In this document: positions 6,688 through 12,353 of the stretch, one piece after another
Layout: the number at the start of each line of letters is the position of its first letter
How positions within the stretch are numbered: position 1 is the stretch's first letter
Assembly (NCBI GenBank): GCA_007128275.1
Contig: SKXR01000049.1
Coordinates: forward strand, 1-12,353
DNA from: Kiritimatiellia bacterium
GTDB taxonomy: Bacteria; Verrucomicrobiota; Kiritimatiellia; SLAD01
Length of the DNA stretch: 12,353 nt
Reading direction: 5' to 3'
Notes under the pieces: generated by a model
What the model was told of the DNA's origin: nothing
Database searches by the model: none
The model's input: only the letters and a program-made list of their open reading frames with translations
Translations under genes and position numbers: made by a program

Positions 6688-7506
6688 ATGAGCATTCAAT
6701 GGGTAAGAGCGGGGGAATACACCGACATCAAGTATCACAAGGCCGAGGGCATTGCCAAAATTACGATCAACCGCCCCGAGGTCCGGAACGCGTTCCGTCC
6801 GCAGACCGTGACCGAGATGTCGCAGGCGCTGAACGAAGCGCGCGACGACGAGACGATCGGTGTGATCATCCTCACCGGGGAAGGGGAAAAGGCGTTTTGT
6901 TCCGGAGGCGACCAGAAAATTCGTGGTGACGCGGGGTATAAGGACGAGAAGGGCGTGCATCGTCTCAACGTCCTGGACTTTCAGCGGCAGATTCGGACCT
7001 GCCCAAAGCCCGTCATCGCCATGGTGGCGGGATATGCGATTGGCGGGGGACACGTACTGCATGTGATGTGCGATTTGACCATTGCGGCCGAGAACGCGGT
7101 GTTTGGGCAAACCGGGCCGAAAGTCGGCTCGTTCGACGGTGGATACGGATCGTCGTATCTCGCGCGCATAGTCGGGCAGAAGAAGGCGCGTGAAATCTGG
7201 TTTTTGTGTCGGCAATACAACGCGCAGGAAGCGCTCGACATGGGGCTTGTCAACACCGTGGTGCCGCTTGCCCGCCTGGAAGAGGAAACGGTGCAATGGT
7301 GCCGGGAAATCCTGGCGCATTCGCCGCTGGCCATTCGCTGCCTCAAATCGGCCCTCAACGCCGATTGCGACGGGCAGGCGGGCTTGCAGGAACTGGCGGG
7401 GAACGCGACGTTGCTCTACTACATGAGCGAGGAAGGACAGGAAGGCAGAAACGCCTTTGTCGAAAAGCGCAAACCCGATTTCGCCAAATTCCCGAAACGA
7501 CCTTGA
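6688..7506 (+). CDS. menB: 1,4-dihydroxy-2-naphthoyl-CoA synthase MenB
   Basis: A 272-residue crotonase-fold enzyme that closes the second ring, turning o-succinylbenzoyl-CoA into 1,4-dihydroxy-2-naphthoyl-CoA. It is strongly conserved with characterised MenB proteins. SGGDQ (72-76) and AGYAIGGGHVLH (114-125) form the CoA and oxyanion regions, and QTGPKVGSFDGGYGSS (141-156) holds the catalytic Ser148. The C-terminal block runs from LNADCDGQAGLQELAGNAT to KRKPDFAKF. Gly143 in QTGPKVGS marks the bicarbonate-dependent class known from E. coli, where glycine takes the place of an aspartate side chain. The start at 6688 has a clear AGAGGAG site (6677-6683). It lies 13 bases after menH. The heptamer repeats begin seven bases after its stop codon. 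Confidence 0.97.
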   Translation: MSIQWVRAGEYTDIKYHKAEGIAKITINRPEVRNAFRPQTVTEMSQALNEARDDETIGVIILTGEGEKAFCSGGDQKIRGDAGYKDEKGVHRLNVLDFQRQIRTCPKPVIAMVAGYAIGGGHVLHVMCDLTIAAENAVFGQTGPKVGSFDGGYGSSYLARIVGQKKAREIWFLCRQYNAQEALDMGLVNTVVPLARLEEETVQWCREILAHSPLAIRCLKSALNADCDGQAGLQELAGNATLLYYMSEEGQEGRNAFVEKRKPDFAKFPKRP

Positions 7507-7512
7507 AGCATT

Positions 7513-7547
7513 GCCGATTGCCGAATGCCGAATGAAGAATGACGGAT
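7513..7547 (+). repeat. 7-bp repeat array, block A
   Basis: Five consecutive 7-bp units follow the menB stop codon: GCCGATT, GCCGAAT, GCCGAAT, GAAGAAT, GACGGAT. The ATG of menA (7539-7541) falls across the fourth and fifth units. This block is related in period and composition to block B at 7566-7649 but out of register with it. The two are separated by an 18-bp spacer that contains AGGAGG. Confidence 0.75.
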
Positions 7548-8537
7548 CCCGATGAGGAGGGATCTCCGACACCTGACACGCGGCACCCGACACCCGACAC
7601 CCGACACCCACCCGTGAATACCGAACACCGAACACTGAATACTGGATACTCTCTTCTCCGCGTCTGGTACCTCGCCGCGCGCCCCAAGACGCTGTGGGCC
7701 GCCGTGGCCCCTGTGATGATCGGAACTGCCATGGCATACGGCGACGGCGGTTTTCATGCCTTGGCCGCTGTGGCTGCGTTGCTGGGCGCGTTGCTGATCC
7801 AAATCGGCACCAATTTCTGCAACGACTATGCCGATTTCAAGAAGGGCGCAGATACGGAAGCGCGTATCGGTCCCATGCGTGTCACGCAGGCGGGTTTGGT
7901 GACGCCCGAGGCCATGTTGCGCGCCACGGTATTGGTCTTTGCGTTGGCGACGTGTATCGGCATCTACCTGGTGGTGCGCGGCGGGTGGCCGATGTTCTGG
8001 ATAGCCGTACTATCCGTCGTGGCGGGTGTGGCGTATACCGCCGGCCCTTACGCGTTGGCCTACCTGGGCTTGGGCGAAGTGTTTGTCCTTATTTTCTTCG
8101 GTCCCGTGGCCGTGGGGGGCACCTACTACGTGCAAACCGGCCAGTGGCCGTGGTACGTCACCGTGGCGGGTATCGCGCCGGGCTTGCTGTCCTGCGCCAT
8201 TCTTGCCGTCAACAACCTGCGCGACGTGGAACAGGACCTTGTGGCGAACAAACGCACGTTGGCGGTTCGCTTCGGAAAACGATTTGCCCGCGCGGAATAT
8301 CTCGCATGCGTGTTGGGCGCCGTGCCGCTTATACCGCTGATCTTATGGCAAGGTTTTTGTAAATCGCCGTTCCTCTTGCTGTCGATCCTTTGTCTGGCGG
8401 CCGGCCTGCAGCCTATCAGGACGGTGTGGGAGCGGGTGGAAGGGGCTGCGCTGAACCCGGTGTTGGGGCAGACGGCGCGCCTTCTACTTCTGTACGCTCT
8501 TTTGTTTACCGTGGGATGGATTGCTGGTACACTATGA
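7539..8537 (+). CDS. menA: DHNA polyprenyltransferase MenA
   Basis: An integral membrane prenyltransferase (UbiA superfamily) that attaches the polyprenyl tail to 1,4-dihydroxy-2-naphthoate with decarboxylation. Counting from the ATG at 7539 it has 332 residues. The first Asp-rich motif is NDYADFKKGAD (95-105), followed by ARIGPMRVTQAG (108-119). The second is VNNLRDVEQD (224-233), followed by NKRTLAVRFGK. Several hydrophobic segments span about 52-88, 128-145, 152-168, 178-195, 207-224, 257-270, 276-290 and 312-329. Residues 10-37 are encoded by the heptamer array and look foreign; the conserved protein begins near LLRVWYLAARPKTLW (39-53). The start is uncertain. The ATG at 7539 has only weak GAAGA ahead of it. 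A GTG at 7614 would give 307 residues, near the usual length, but has no ribosome binding site. The gene overlaps menC by four bases. Confidence 0.93.
   Translation: MTDPDEEGSPTPDTRHPTPDTRHPPVNTEHRTLNTGYSLLRVWYLAARPKTLWAAVAPVMIGTAMAYGDGGFHALAAVAALLGALLIQIGTNFCNDYADFKKGADTEARIGPMRVTQAGLVTPEAMLRATVLVFALATCIGIYLVVRGGWPMFWIAVLSVVAGVAYTAGPYALAYLGLGEVFVLIFFGPVAVGGTYYVQTGQWPWYVTVAGIAPGLLSCAILAVNNLRDVEQDLVANKRTLAVRFGKRFARAEYLACVLGAVPLIPLILWQGFCKSPFLLLSILCLAAGLQPIRTVWERVEGAALNPVLGQTARLLLLYALLFTVGWIAGTL
7566..7649 (+). repeat. 7-bp repeat array, block B, in frame within menA
   Basis: Twelve consecutive 7-bp units in constant register: CCGACAC, CTGACAC, GCGGCAC, then CCGACAC three times, CCACCCG, TGAATAC, CGAACAC twice, TGAATAC and TGGATAC. 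The total of 84 bp is divisible by both 7 and 3, and the block starts and ends on menA codon boundaries. Translated in the menA frame it gives four 7-residue repeats (PTPDTRH, PTPDTRH, PPVNTEH, RTLNTGY). This looks like an inserted or expanded degenerate heptamer array, not part of the enzyme. Confidence 0.85.
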
Positions 8538-9544
8538 GTATGAACGTAAGCATTTCCATACATCCCTACCAGCTCCCGCTCGTGTGCCCGCTGGAATTGG
8601 CGGGTGAAATGATGGAGGAACGGACCGGCTGGTTGGTGGAAGTGACCGATGGAAGCGGTCGGACAGGATGGGGGGAAATCGCGCCGTTGCCCGGCATGAG
8701 TTCCGCCGAGGAAATGGCCGCGTTGGCCACCTGGGACGGGGACAGCCTCGAAAGCGGGGCGGTAACACCCGCGGTGCGGTGCGGCTTGGATATGGCTCTC
8801 TTCAATCTTGGCGTGCCCGAGTTGATGCCGGAACCTTTGCGCGCGCTTACACCGCGTCATGAATCCCTTGCGGTCAACGCGCTCTTGATTGGCACCGTGG
8901 AAGATATGCTTAAACAAGAGCGGGCGGCTGCCCGTGAAGGGTATCGCACCATCAAGATCAAAGTTGGCCGCCAGGATGTTGCCGAAGAAGTGAGGATGCT
9001 GCATACGATCAACGCGCACGCCGCGGACGATGTGCAATTCCGTCTGGACGTAAATCGGTCGTGGACCCCGGACGACGCGGACCGCTATCTCTCGGTGCTG
9101 ACGGAAATGAATGTCGAATACATCGAGGAACCCTTTTCCGATCCGCGCGCATCGCTGGCTTGGTCGCAGGGCACGGGGGTTCCCATTGCGTTGGACGAAT
9201 CCTTGCGCGCGATTGAGCCCCAAGGACTTCATGCGTTTGCCGGTTTGCGCGCCGTCATTCTGAAGCCGACCCTGTTGGGCGGATTTTGTCGCTGTGTGGC
9301 CTATGCGGAGGCCGCCCGGAAGATCGGCGCGTATCCCGTGGTCAGCGCGATGCTGGAAAGCGGAGTCGGCATTGTCAGTATGGCTCGGTTTGCCGCGTGC
9401 GTGACGGAAGACGAGGTGGCGGTCGGATTGGACACGTACCGTTGGATGGCGCACGACGTGCTTGATCCGCGCCCGGCGATTCGGGGTGGGCGCGTTTCGG
9501 CGGACGTGTGGGATTGGTCGCGCTATCGGGTGCAGGTGGATTAG
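8534..9544 (+). CDS. menC: o-succinylbenzoate synthase MenC
   Basis: A 336-residue enolase-superfamily enzyme that dehydrates the MenH product to o-succinylbenzoate. The barrel shows TIKIKVG (139-145) with the paired lysines Lys141 and Lys143. The metal ligands are Asp172 in RLDVNRSW, the glutamates of YIEEPF (198-199), and Asp221 in ALDES. The second catalytic lysine is Lys244 in VILKPTLLGG. The N-terminal capping domain includes GWGEIAPLPGMS (45-56), and the C-terminus has SAMLESGVGI. Relatives in this family also act as N-succinylamino-acid racemases, but position inside the men operon makes OSB synthase clear. The start is the ATG in the ATGA overlap with the menA stop codon. A longer open frame back to 8390 lies inside menA and was rejected. 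Confidence 0.95.
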   Translation: MSMNVSISIHPYQLPLVCPLELAGEMMEERTGWLVEVTDGSGRTGWGEIAPLPGMSSAEEMAALATWDGDSLESGAVTPAVRCGLDMALFNLGVPELMPEPLRALTPRHESLAVNALLIGTVEDMLKQERAAAREGYRTIKIKVGRQDVAEEVRMLHTINAHAADDVQFRLDVNRSWTPDDADRYLSVLTEMNVEYIEEPFSDPRASLAWSQGTGVPIALDESLRAIEPQGLHAFAGLRAVILKPTLLGGFCRCVAYAEAARKIGAYPVVSAMLESGVGIVSMARFAACVTEDEVAVGLDTYRWMAHDVLDPRPAIRGGRVSADVWDWSRYRVQVD

Positions 9545-9549
9545 CATCG

Positions 9550-10980
9550 ATGGCTGTCATTCAATGCATGATGCATCAGGCGGGACGCATATCCCGTAAC
9601 CGACCGGCACTGATCGCCGAAGACATCCGTATTCAATACGGGGAGCTGGATCTCATGGTGTCCGCCACCGCCGCCCTCCTGCGCACTGCGGGGATTGGAA
9701 AGGGCGAGCGCGTCGCGGTCTACATGGAAAGCGGGTGGGCCTATGCCACGCTCATCTTCGCGCTCATGCGTGTGGGCGCCATCGTATGCCCCCTAAGCAC
9801 ACGCTTGCCCCTTCAGGGCGTGAAGGAACAACTGGCGTCCATTGATTGCACCACCCTCATTGCACGGGTGAGCGACAGCAGTCGCGAAGCGCTAAGCGAC
9901 ATTCTCTGCCTGGATCCCGACGGCTTGGTGTCCCGTCAACTGTCATCGGGGCAGGCGGACGATTCGTTCGACATGCCGTTGGATCAGCCCGCGTCGATCG
10001 TTTTTACCTCCGGCAGTGGCGGACGCCCGAAAGCCGTTCTTCAGACCTACGGGAACCACTACTACAGCGCGTACGGAGCGAGTCTGAACGTGCGCCTTCG
10101 ATCCGACGATTGCTGGTTGCTCTCGCTCCCGTTGTATCATGTAGGGGGACTCGGCATTCTGTTCCGCTGTGTCCAGACGGGGGCGGCCGTGGCCTTGATG
10201 ACGCCGTCGGATTCACTGGATCAGGCGCTTCCCAAATTCCCGGTCACGCATCTTTCCGTGGTGCCCACCCAATTGCGCCGACTGATCGCGCAGGACGTGC
10301 CGACGGAGGCGCGGAAACGCCTGAAAGCCGTGTTGGTCGGTGGAAGCGGAGTATCCGCCGAACTTCTGGAGGCGGCCCGGGCCTTGGGCTATCCCGTGAT
10401 TCCCTCGTATGGCTTGTCGGAAATGAATTCTCAAGTAACCGCCTGTGCGCCTTTTGGGCCGCGCGAGAAGGCGCATACGTCGGGGAAGGTTCTTCGCCAT
10501 CGCGAATTACGGATCGCGGAAGACGGAGAAATCCAGGTAAAAGGGCAGACGTTGTTCAGTGGCTACGTGGAGCAGGGCCGGATCCACCGGCCCCTCACCG
10601 AAGACGGTTGGTTTCCTACCGGCGATCTCGGTACGCTGGATGGGGACGGTTATCTCACGGTCGTCGGGCGTGTGGACAATCTGTTCATCTCGGGGGGGGA
10701 GAATATTTACCCGGAAGAAATTGAGCGGGTCATGCTTGGTATAGCCGGCGTTCATCAAGCCGTGGTGGTACCCGTTGTAAACGAGGAATACGGAGCGCGC
10801 CCGGTCGCGTTTCTGGATCGGGATGCTTCCGTGACCGATGACGAACTGCGCAAGAAGCTCCAAGACATCCTCCCAAAATTCAAAATCCCCGTTGCGTTTC
10901 ATCCCTGGCCGGAAGACGGCGTAATGGACGCGATGAAACCCAATCGCCAATGGTTTCATGAACAGGCGGAGAAACAGTGA
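9550..10980 (+). CDS. menE: o-succinylbenzoate-CoA ligase MenE
   Basis: A 476-residue ANL-superfamily ligase that activates o-succinylbenzoate to its CoA thioester through an acyl-AMP. The motifs in order are FTSGSGGRPKAVL (152-164), the phosphate loop; LPLYHVGGLG (193-202); PSYGLSE (285-291); GWFPTGDLG (353-361); and GRVDNLFISGGENIYPEE (373-390), the hinge and A8 region. The final motif differs from the common LPxTxxGKxxR pattern. Here it is DGVMDAMKPNRQWF, in which Lys463 followed by Arg466 fits the adenylation lysine. The length is normal for MenE. The start at 9550 lies five bases after the menC stop codon. The open frame back to 9508 lies inside menC. Confidence 0.95.
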   Translation: MAVIQCMMHQAGRISRNRPALIAEDIRIQYGELDLMVSATAALLRTAGIGKGERVAVYMESGWAYATLIFALMRVGAIVCPLSTRLPLQGVKEQLASIDCTTLIARVSDSSREALSDILCLDPDGLVSRQLSSGQADDSFDMPLDQPASIVFTSGSGGRPKAVLQTYGNHYYSAYGASLNVRLRSDDCWLLSLPLYHVGGLGILFRCVQTGAAVALMTPSDSLDQALPKFPVTHLSVVPTQLRRLIAQDVPTEARKRLKAVLVGGSGVSAELLEAARALGYPVIPSYGLSEMNSQVTACAPFGPREKAHTSGKVLRHRELRIAEDGEIQVKGQTLFSGYVEQGRIHRPLTEDGWFPTGDLGTLDGDGYLTVVGRVDNLFISGGENIYPEEIERVMLGIAGVHQAVVVPVVNEEYGARPVAFLDRDASVTDDELRKKLQDILPKFKIPVAFHPWPEDGVMDAMKPNRQWFHEQAEKQ

Positions 10981-11088
10981 TAAGGGATCTCACGCCCCGC
11001 TGCACACGGCGGGAACACGTGTGGCTGGTATTTGCCGGGTCAACATGATAGATCCTTGGAGCGGGTAAATCAGAAAAGGAAGCAAATC
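10981..11088. other. menE-menI spacer
   Basis: This 108-base gap is the longest inside the operon. It contains a short hairpin, CCCGC and GCGGG around an 8-base loop at about 10995-11012, with no T-run after it, so it is not a convincing terminator. No promoter-like pair of hexamers is evident. A frame continuous with menI is open from 11032 but has no family match and no Shine-Dalgarno sequence. Confidence 0.45.
11076..11082 (+). promoter_or_regulatory. ribosome binding site of menI
   Basis: AAGGAAG lies six bases before the ATG at 11089. It sets the start of the thioesterase gene, whose protein from that point aligns with the hot-dog family N-terminus. Confidence 0.65.
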
Positions 11089-11511
11089 ATGTACACGCAC
11101 AAGACTACCTTGCGTTTGCGCGATACGGATGCGGCCGGCGTCATCTACTTCGCCAATATATTCGATTTGGCCCATGAAGCGTTCGAGGCGTTCATGGAAT
11201 CCGTCGGCATGGATATCGGCGTGATTCTGCGATCCACGCACTATGATCTCCCGGTCGTTCATGCCGAAGCGGATTACAGAAAACCGATCTTTCCCGGCGA
11301 TCGGCTGCGCATCCACGTCTCGAACGAACGCCTTGGAGATACTTCGTTCACGCTGGTCTACCGCATACACAACACCGATGACGAGGAAGTGGCGGAGGTG
11401 CGGATTACCCACGTCGTCATGGATCGCAAGGAGGGTCTAAAGAAAGCGGTCACGGAAGAACTTCGTTTGGCGTTGGGCCAGCTAAAATCGACGCCACCCC
11501 CGAGGGCCTGA
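11089..11511 (+). CDS. menI: DHNA-CoA thioesterase, 4HBT hot-dog type
   Basis: A 140-residue single hot-dog-fold thioesterase. The N-terminal motif LRLRDTDAAGVIYFANIFDLAHEAFEAF (8-35) is that of the 4-hydroxybenzoyl-CoA thioesterase family. It matches especially the DTDAAGVVYFAN form of cyanobacterial and plant DHNA-CoA thioesterases. Asp14 is the expected catalytic aspartate. The middle, VVHAEADYRKPIFPGDRL (55-72), is the usual second family block. The reaction inferred from context is hydrolysis of 1,4-dihydroxy-2-naphthoyl-CoA to the free acid used by MenA. Family members also act on other acyl-CoAs (YbgC type), so substrate specificity rests on position as the last gene of the men operon. 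The short tail KSTPPPRA is likely unstructured. Confidence 0.85.
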   Translation: MYTHKTTLRLRDTDAAGVIYFANIFDLAHEAFEAFMESVGMDIGVILRSTHYDLPVVHAEADYRKPIFPGDRLRIHVSNERLGDTSFTLVYRIHNTDDEEVAEVRITHVVMDRKEGLKKAVTEELRLALGQLKSTPPPRA

Positions 11512-11564
11512 TCCCGGGGAATCCTGTGGCGACGACGGTGCGCATTGGTCGCCGCTACATGCCG
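11512..11564. other. spacer after menI
   Basis: It contains GGCGAC (11528-11533) and GTCGCC (11548-11553), an inverted repeat with a 14-base loop and no T-tract. It might act as a weak transcription barrier but is not a clear terminator. Confidence 0.3.
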
Positions 11565-11707
11565 CTAGGAGCCCGTTGAAAAACGCTCCTCCGGCATGCC
11601 ATCCACCGCCTCACGGCGACGGCGGCGGCTACGAAGAAATGGGCAACGTAGCCGCGCCCGTGAGGGCGTGGATCTGTGTGGCTATGACATTTTCAACGGG
11701 CTGCTAG
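11565..11707. mobile_element. MITE-like hairpin element bounded by CTAG
   Basis: The left end reads CTAGGAGCCCGTTGAAAA (11565-11582). The right end (11690-11707), read on the other strand, is CTAGCAGCCCGTTGAAAA, so 17 of 18 bases match. CTAG at both outer edges (11565-11568 and 11704-11707) looks like a 4-bp target duplication, giving an element of 135 bp without it. The inside forms a further stem: ATCCAC (11601-11606) pairs with GTGGAT (11668-11673), CCTCACGG (11609-11616) with CCGTGAGG (11658-11665), and GCGGCTACG (11625-11633) with CGTAGCCGC (11647-11655). No coding capacity is seen, so it would need a transposase in trans. CTAG targets are known for some IS5- and IS1182-type elements; the family here is inferred. 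Lying between convergent genes, its hairpin could also end transcription. Confidence 0.75.
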
Positions 11708-12353
11708 ACATGGTCCGTAGTAACGAGTGCGGGCTCGGTTGCATTCCGGGCGACGGAACCGAAGAGGGTATACGGATGCGTCGCGTGTATCCGTACGGAG
11801 ACCCGTTGCCCTGTCAGGTCGCTGTCGTCTTCGAAGAAGACCAATTTGTTATGCCGCGTGCGGCCGCGCCATTTGCCTTTGTGCAGGTTTTCGACCAGCA
11901 CCTCAACGTCCTGATCGAGCAGCGCCTGATTCTTCTTCTCCAGAATCTCCGTTTGAAGGTCGTCCAGCATTTTGCGACGTCGCTCCTTCTCGTCGGCGGG
12001 GACATCGTCCGGCATGGAACGCGCGGCGATGGTTTTGGGGCGTACGGAATATTTGGCGATATGAATCTTTTCCCACTGCATTTCTTCCGCCAGTCGGTAC
12101 GTGTCCATGAACTGGTCTTCGGTCTCTCCGCAGAATCCGACGATGATGTCCGTATGAATCGCCGCATCGGGAATGCGACGGCGAATCCGGTCCACCACAC
12201 GGCGATACTCGTCCACGGTATAGCCGCGTCGCATCGTTGCGAGTACTTCGTCGTTCCCCGCTTGGACCGGGATTTCGATGTGCGGACAGACCTTTTCAGT
12301 GTCCGCCACGGCCGCAATCAGCCGGTCGGTCATCCAGTTCGGGTGACTGGTCA
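11704..12353 (-). CDS. miaB: tRNA-2-methylthio-N6-dimethylallyladenosine synthase MiaB, C-terminal half
   Basis: The gene is 5'-truncated by the window edge; 215 residues are visible and the frame is open to the edge. MiaB is a radical-SAM enzyme that adds a methylthio group to i6A37 of tRNAs reading UNN codons. The visible part begins in the radical-SAM barrel with TSHPNW, then VCPHIEIPVQAGNDEVL, MRRGYTVDEYRRVVDRIR and HTDIIVGFCGETEDQF. Next come KYSVRPKTIAARSMPDDVP and a C-terminal TRAM domain (DVEVLVENLHKGKWRGRTR, then NKLVFF and GQRVSVRI). The cluster-binding cysteines lie outside the window. The combination favours MiaB over MtaB or RimO. The gene converges on the menaquinone operon. Its TAG stop (11704-11706) is formed by the CTAG at the right edge of the MITE-like element, so the protein end sits exactly at the insertion boundary. 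Confidence 0.93.
   Translation of the reverse strand, partial: TSHPNWMTDRLIAAVADTEKVCPHIEIPVQAGNDEVLATMRRGYTVDEYRRVVDRIRRRIPDAAIHTDIIVGFCGETEDQFMDTYRLAEEMQWEKIHIAKYSVRPKTIAARSMPDDVPADEKERRRKMLDDLQTEILEKKNQALLDQDVEVLVENLHKGKWRGRTRHNKLVFFEDDSDLTGQRVSVRIHATHPYTLFGSVARNATEPALVTTDHV

Noticed and set aside
7566..7649. The 7-residue repeats of MenA as a functional coiled coil or collagen-like segment
   Set aside because: The residues (Pro, Asp, Thr, Arg, His) lack the hydrophobic a/d pattern of a coiled coil. The 7-bp DNA period explains the 7-residue period fully.
6592..7737. A 381-codon minus-strand frame across menH, menB and menA
   Set aside because: Antisense to strongly conserved menB. Its apparent N-terminus is just the reverse reading of the heptamer array.
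8126..9547. A 473-codon open frame on the minus strand across menA and menC
   Set aside because: It lies antisense to two genes with full catalytic motifs. Its product is rich in Arg, His and Pro with no family features. Long antisense frames are expected from the third-position G/C bias.
10995..11012. Hairpin after menE as a Rho-independent terminator
   Set aside because: The stem is only five base pairs with an 8-base loop, and no T-run follows.

Overview
This window carries a complete classical (o-succinylbenzoate-route) menaquinone biosynthesis operon from a moderately GC-rich bacterium. All nine genes lie in one direction at 1959-11511, in the order menG/ubiE, menF, menD, menH, menB, menA, menC, menE, menI. 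They cover every step from chorismate to menaquinone except synthesis of the polyprenyl diphosphate tail. I cannot place the organism in a phylum. Divergent family motifs, GC-rich codon use with long antisense open frames, and degenerate intergenic repeats suggest a lineage away from the usual model bacteria.

Layout. Positions 1-226 hold no gene but contain a GATTGTG tandem array, an 18-bp direct repeat and a short 15-bp tandem duplication. A 66-codon frame at 227-427 looks like the C-terminal end of a CapK/PaaK-type adenylate-forming enzyme cut off by that repeat region. On the minus strand at 440-1787 is a two-gene unit: a DUF1858-like CxxC domain fused to a rhodanese domain, followed by a SirB1-type transglutaminase-like protein. 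A 171-bp divergent intergenic region (1788-1958) with a TATAAT box separates this unit from the menaquinone operon. At the right end, on the minus strand and convergent with the operon, is the C-terminal half of MiaB (tRNA methylthiotransferase), whose 5' end runs out of the window.

How the genes work together. MenF makes isochorismate. MenD adds the succinyl semialdehyde unit from 2-oxoglutarate. MenH eliminates pyruvate. MenC dehydrates to o-succinylbenzoate, MenE activates it to the CoA ester, and MenB closes the naphthoate ring. MenI, a hot-dog thioesterase, releases 1,4-dihydroxy-2-naphthoate. MenA prenylates it in the membrane and MenG methylates it to menaquinone. Gene junctions are tight, with ATGA overlaps at menF/menD and menA/menC, so translational coupling is likely.

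Three structures stand out. An 84-bp array of twelve 7-bp units lies in frame near the start of menA and would add four 7-residue repeats to its N-terminus. A 135-bp MITE-like hairpin element between menI and miaB is bounded by CTAG, and the right-hand CTAG supplies the miaB stop codon. The repeat-rich left end adjoins a gene remnant. MenD also carries an unusual version of its SxGSR active-site loop. I found no CRISPR array, rRNA or tRNA, and no clearly novel multi-gene system.
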